5,347 nt of DNA from assembly GCA_900321665.1 (NCBI GenBank), contig ONWY01000158.1, positions 1 through 5,347 of the forward strand, given 5' to 3'. Position numbers and translations under genes: made by a program. Below are positions 4,437 to 5,347 of this stretch, one piece after another. The stretch is from an uncultured Eubacteriales bacterium. Its GTDB lineage: Bacteria; Bacillota; Clostridia; Oscillospirales; Acutalibacteraceae. The notes below the pieces were generated by a model that had not been told where the DNA came from, did not search any database, and saw only the letters and a program-made list of their open reading frames with translations. Within the stretch, counting starts at the first letter, position 1; every line of letters begins with the position of its first letter.

Positions 4437-5347
4437 ATGAAAATTTATGCAGATAATGCCGCCACCACTTCTATGAGCGAAGCGGCAATCCAAACGATGA
4501 TAACATATATAAAAGAATACGATGCCAATCCCTCGAGCCTGTATATGAAGGCGCAGGAGGCGAAGGAAAAGCTGGAGCTTGCGCGCGAGCAAATCGCCGC
4601 CGCTATCCATGCCGCACCGCGCGAAATCACCTTCACCTCGGGCGGCAGCGAGGCGGATACCCAAGCACTGCTCTCGGCGGCGATGATTGGCAAGCGCCAA
4701 GGCAAAATGCACATTGTCTCCTCCGCTTTTGAGCACCACGCAGTGCTGCATAACTTAAAGCGCTTGGAAAAGCAAGGCTTTGAGGTAACACTGCTACCGG
4801 TTCACGAAAGCGGCATTGTAGACACGGCAGAGCTGGAAGCCGCCCTGCGCGAGGATACCTGCCTTGTCACGATTATGACAGTCAATAATGAAATCGGCAC
4901 CATTCAACCGATTGCACAAATCGGTGCCATTTGCAGGCAGCGCGGCATTCTCTTTCACACCGATGCCGTGCAGGCAGTCGGCCACCTGCCCTTAGATGTG
5001 CAGGCGCAAAACATTGATTTGCTCTCCGCCTCCGCCCACAAGTTCCACGGTCCGAAGGGCGTCGGCTTCCTGTATGCAAGAAAGGGCATTGCCCTCACCG
5101 CAGTGATTGCGGGCGGTGCTCAAGAGCGCGGCAAGCGCGCCGGCACCGAAAACCTTGCAGGCATTGCCGCCATGGCAACCGCACTGCAGGAATCCTTGCA
5201 AAATATGGAGTCCGTAAAGCAAAAGCTGCTGCCCATTCGAGATTATTTGATAGAGGAGCTTGGCAAAATCCCGCACAGTGCGCTCAACGGCGACCCAGAG
5301 CAGCGAATCTACAGCAACGTAAACTTCTGCTTTGAGGGCATCGAAGG
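4437..5347 (+). CDS. iscS: Cysteine desulfurase (IscS/NifS family), 3' end missing
   Basis: This PLP enzyme converts L-cysteine to alanine and passes a persulfide sulfur to Fe-S scaffolds or tRNA thiolation enzymes. The 303 complete codons present are most of a protein usually near 380-400 residues. What is seen: IYADNAAT at 3-10; FTSGGSEADTQAL (66-78), the cofactor phosphate loop; FEHHAV (98-103) with the histidine that stacks on PLP; TVNNEIGTIQP (148-158); HTDAVQ (174-179) with D176 and Q179; and SASAHKFHGPKGVGFLY (197-213) with K202 as the PLP lysine. RAGTENLAGI (234-243) is the NifS-like form of that motif. The loop with the catalytic cysteine lies past the window end, so activity cannot be confirmed. 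AAGGAG lies eight bases before the ATG. The divergent Rrf2 gene favours a housekeeping Fe-S role; a scaffold gene or mnmA may follow. Confidence 0.95.
   Translation, partial: MKIYADNAATTSMSEAAIQTMITYIKEYDANPSSLYMKAQEAKEKLELAREQIAAAIHAAPREITFTSGGSEADTQALLSAAMIGKRQGKMHIVSSAFEHHAVLHNLKRLEKQGFEVTLLPVHESGIVDTAELEAALREDTCLVTIMTVNNEIGTIQPIAQIGAICRQRGILFHTDAVQAVGHLPLDVQAQNIDLLSASAHKFHGPKGVGFLYARKGIALTAVIAGGAQERGKRAGTENLAGIAAMATALQESLQNMESVKQKLLPIRDYLIEELGKIPHSALNGDPEQRIYSNVNFCFEGIE

Noticed and set aside
4377..5276. Leftward frames of 63-124 codons opposite iscS
   Set aside because: They are shadows of the conserved cysteine desulfurase with no motif of their own, and one runs through operator B and the iscS promoter.
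1..5347. tRNA, rRNA, riboswitch, CRISPR, insertion sequence or phage elements
   Set aside because: I looked on both strands for cloverleaf-like segments, regularly spaced repeats, transposase motifs and terminal repeats and saw none.

Overview
The window looks like ordinary chromosome of an endospore-forming Bacillota, most likely class Clostridia. Two sporulation genes (gpr, spoIIP) lie next to rpsT, ribosome binding sites are strong AGGAGG-type sequences, and promoters are close to the sigma-A consensus. No mobile element, CRISPR array, tRNA or rRNA is visible. I found no undescribed multi-gene system. What deserves attention is the compact regulatory DNA between the genes.

Layout, left to right. 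Four genes read leftward. In transcription order from the right they are gpr (2473-3339), spoIIP (1052-2419), secG (761-1009) and a DEDDh-type 3'-5' exonuclease cut off by the window start (1-699). rpsT (3524-3778) reads rightward from a divergent gap shared with gpr and ends in a strong terminator. A leftward Rrf2-family regulator with three cysteines placed like those of IscR (3891-4286) follows, with its own terminator. It is transcribed divergently from a cysteine desulfurase (4437 to the window end, truncated).

How the genes work together. gpr and spoIIP form the classic sporulation pair. Gpr degrades small acid-soluble spore proteins at germination, and SpoIIP hydrolyses peptidoglycan during engulfment. 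A sigma-E-like promoter overlapping the gpr stop codon would let spoIIP be expressed in the mother cell separately from gpr. secG has its own sigma-A promoter, which lies inside the unusual 3' extension of the spoIIP frame. The secG terminator hairpin appears to contain the -10 box for the downstream exonuclease. The Rrf2/iscS pair is a probable Fe-S cluster biogenesis control unit: the 150-bp divergent gap holds two near-consensus promoters and two related 25-bp dyads, one on the -10 of the regulator and one on the -35 of iscS.

No gene-free stretch exceeds 300 bases. The largest gaps are 3340-3523, 4287-4436 and 3779-3890, and all three are explained by promoters, operators or terminators.
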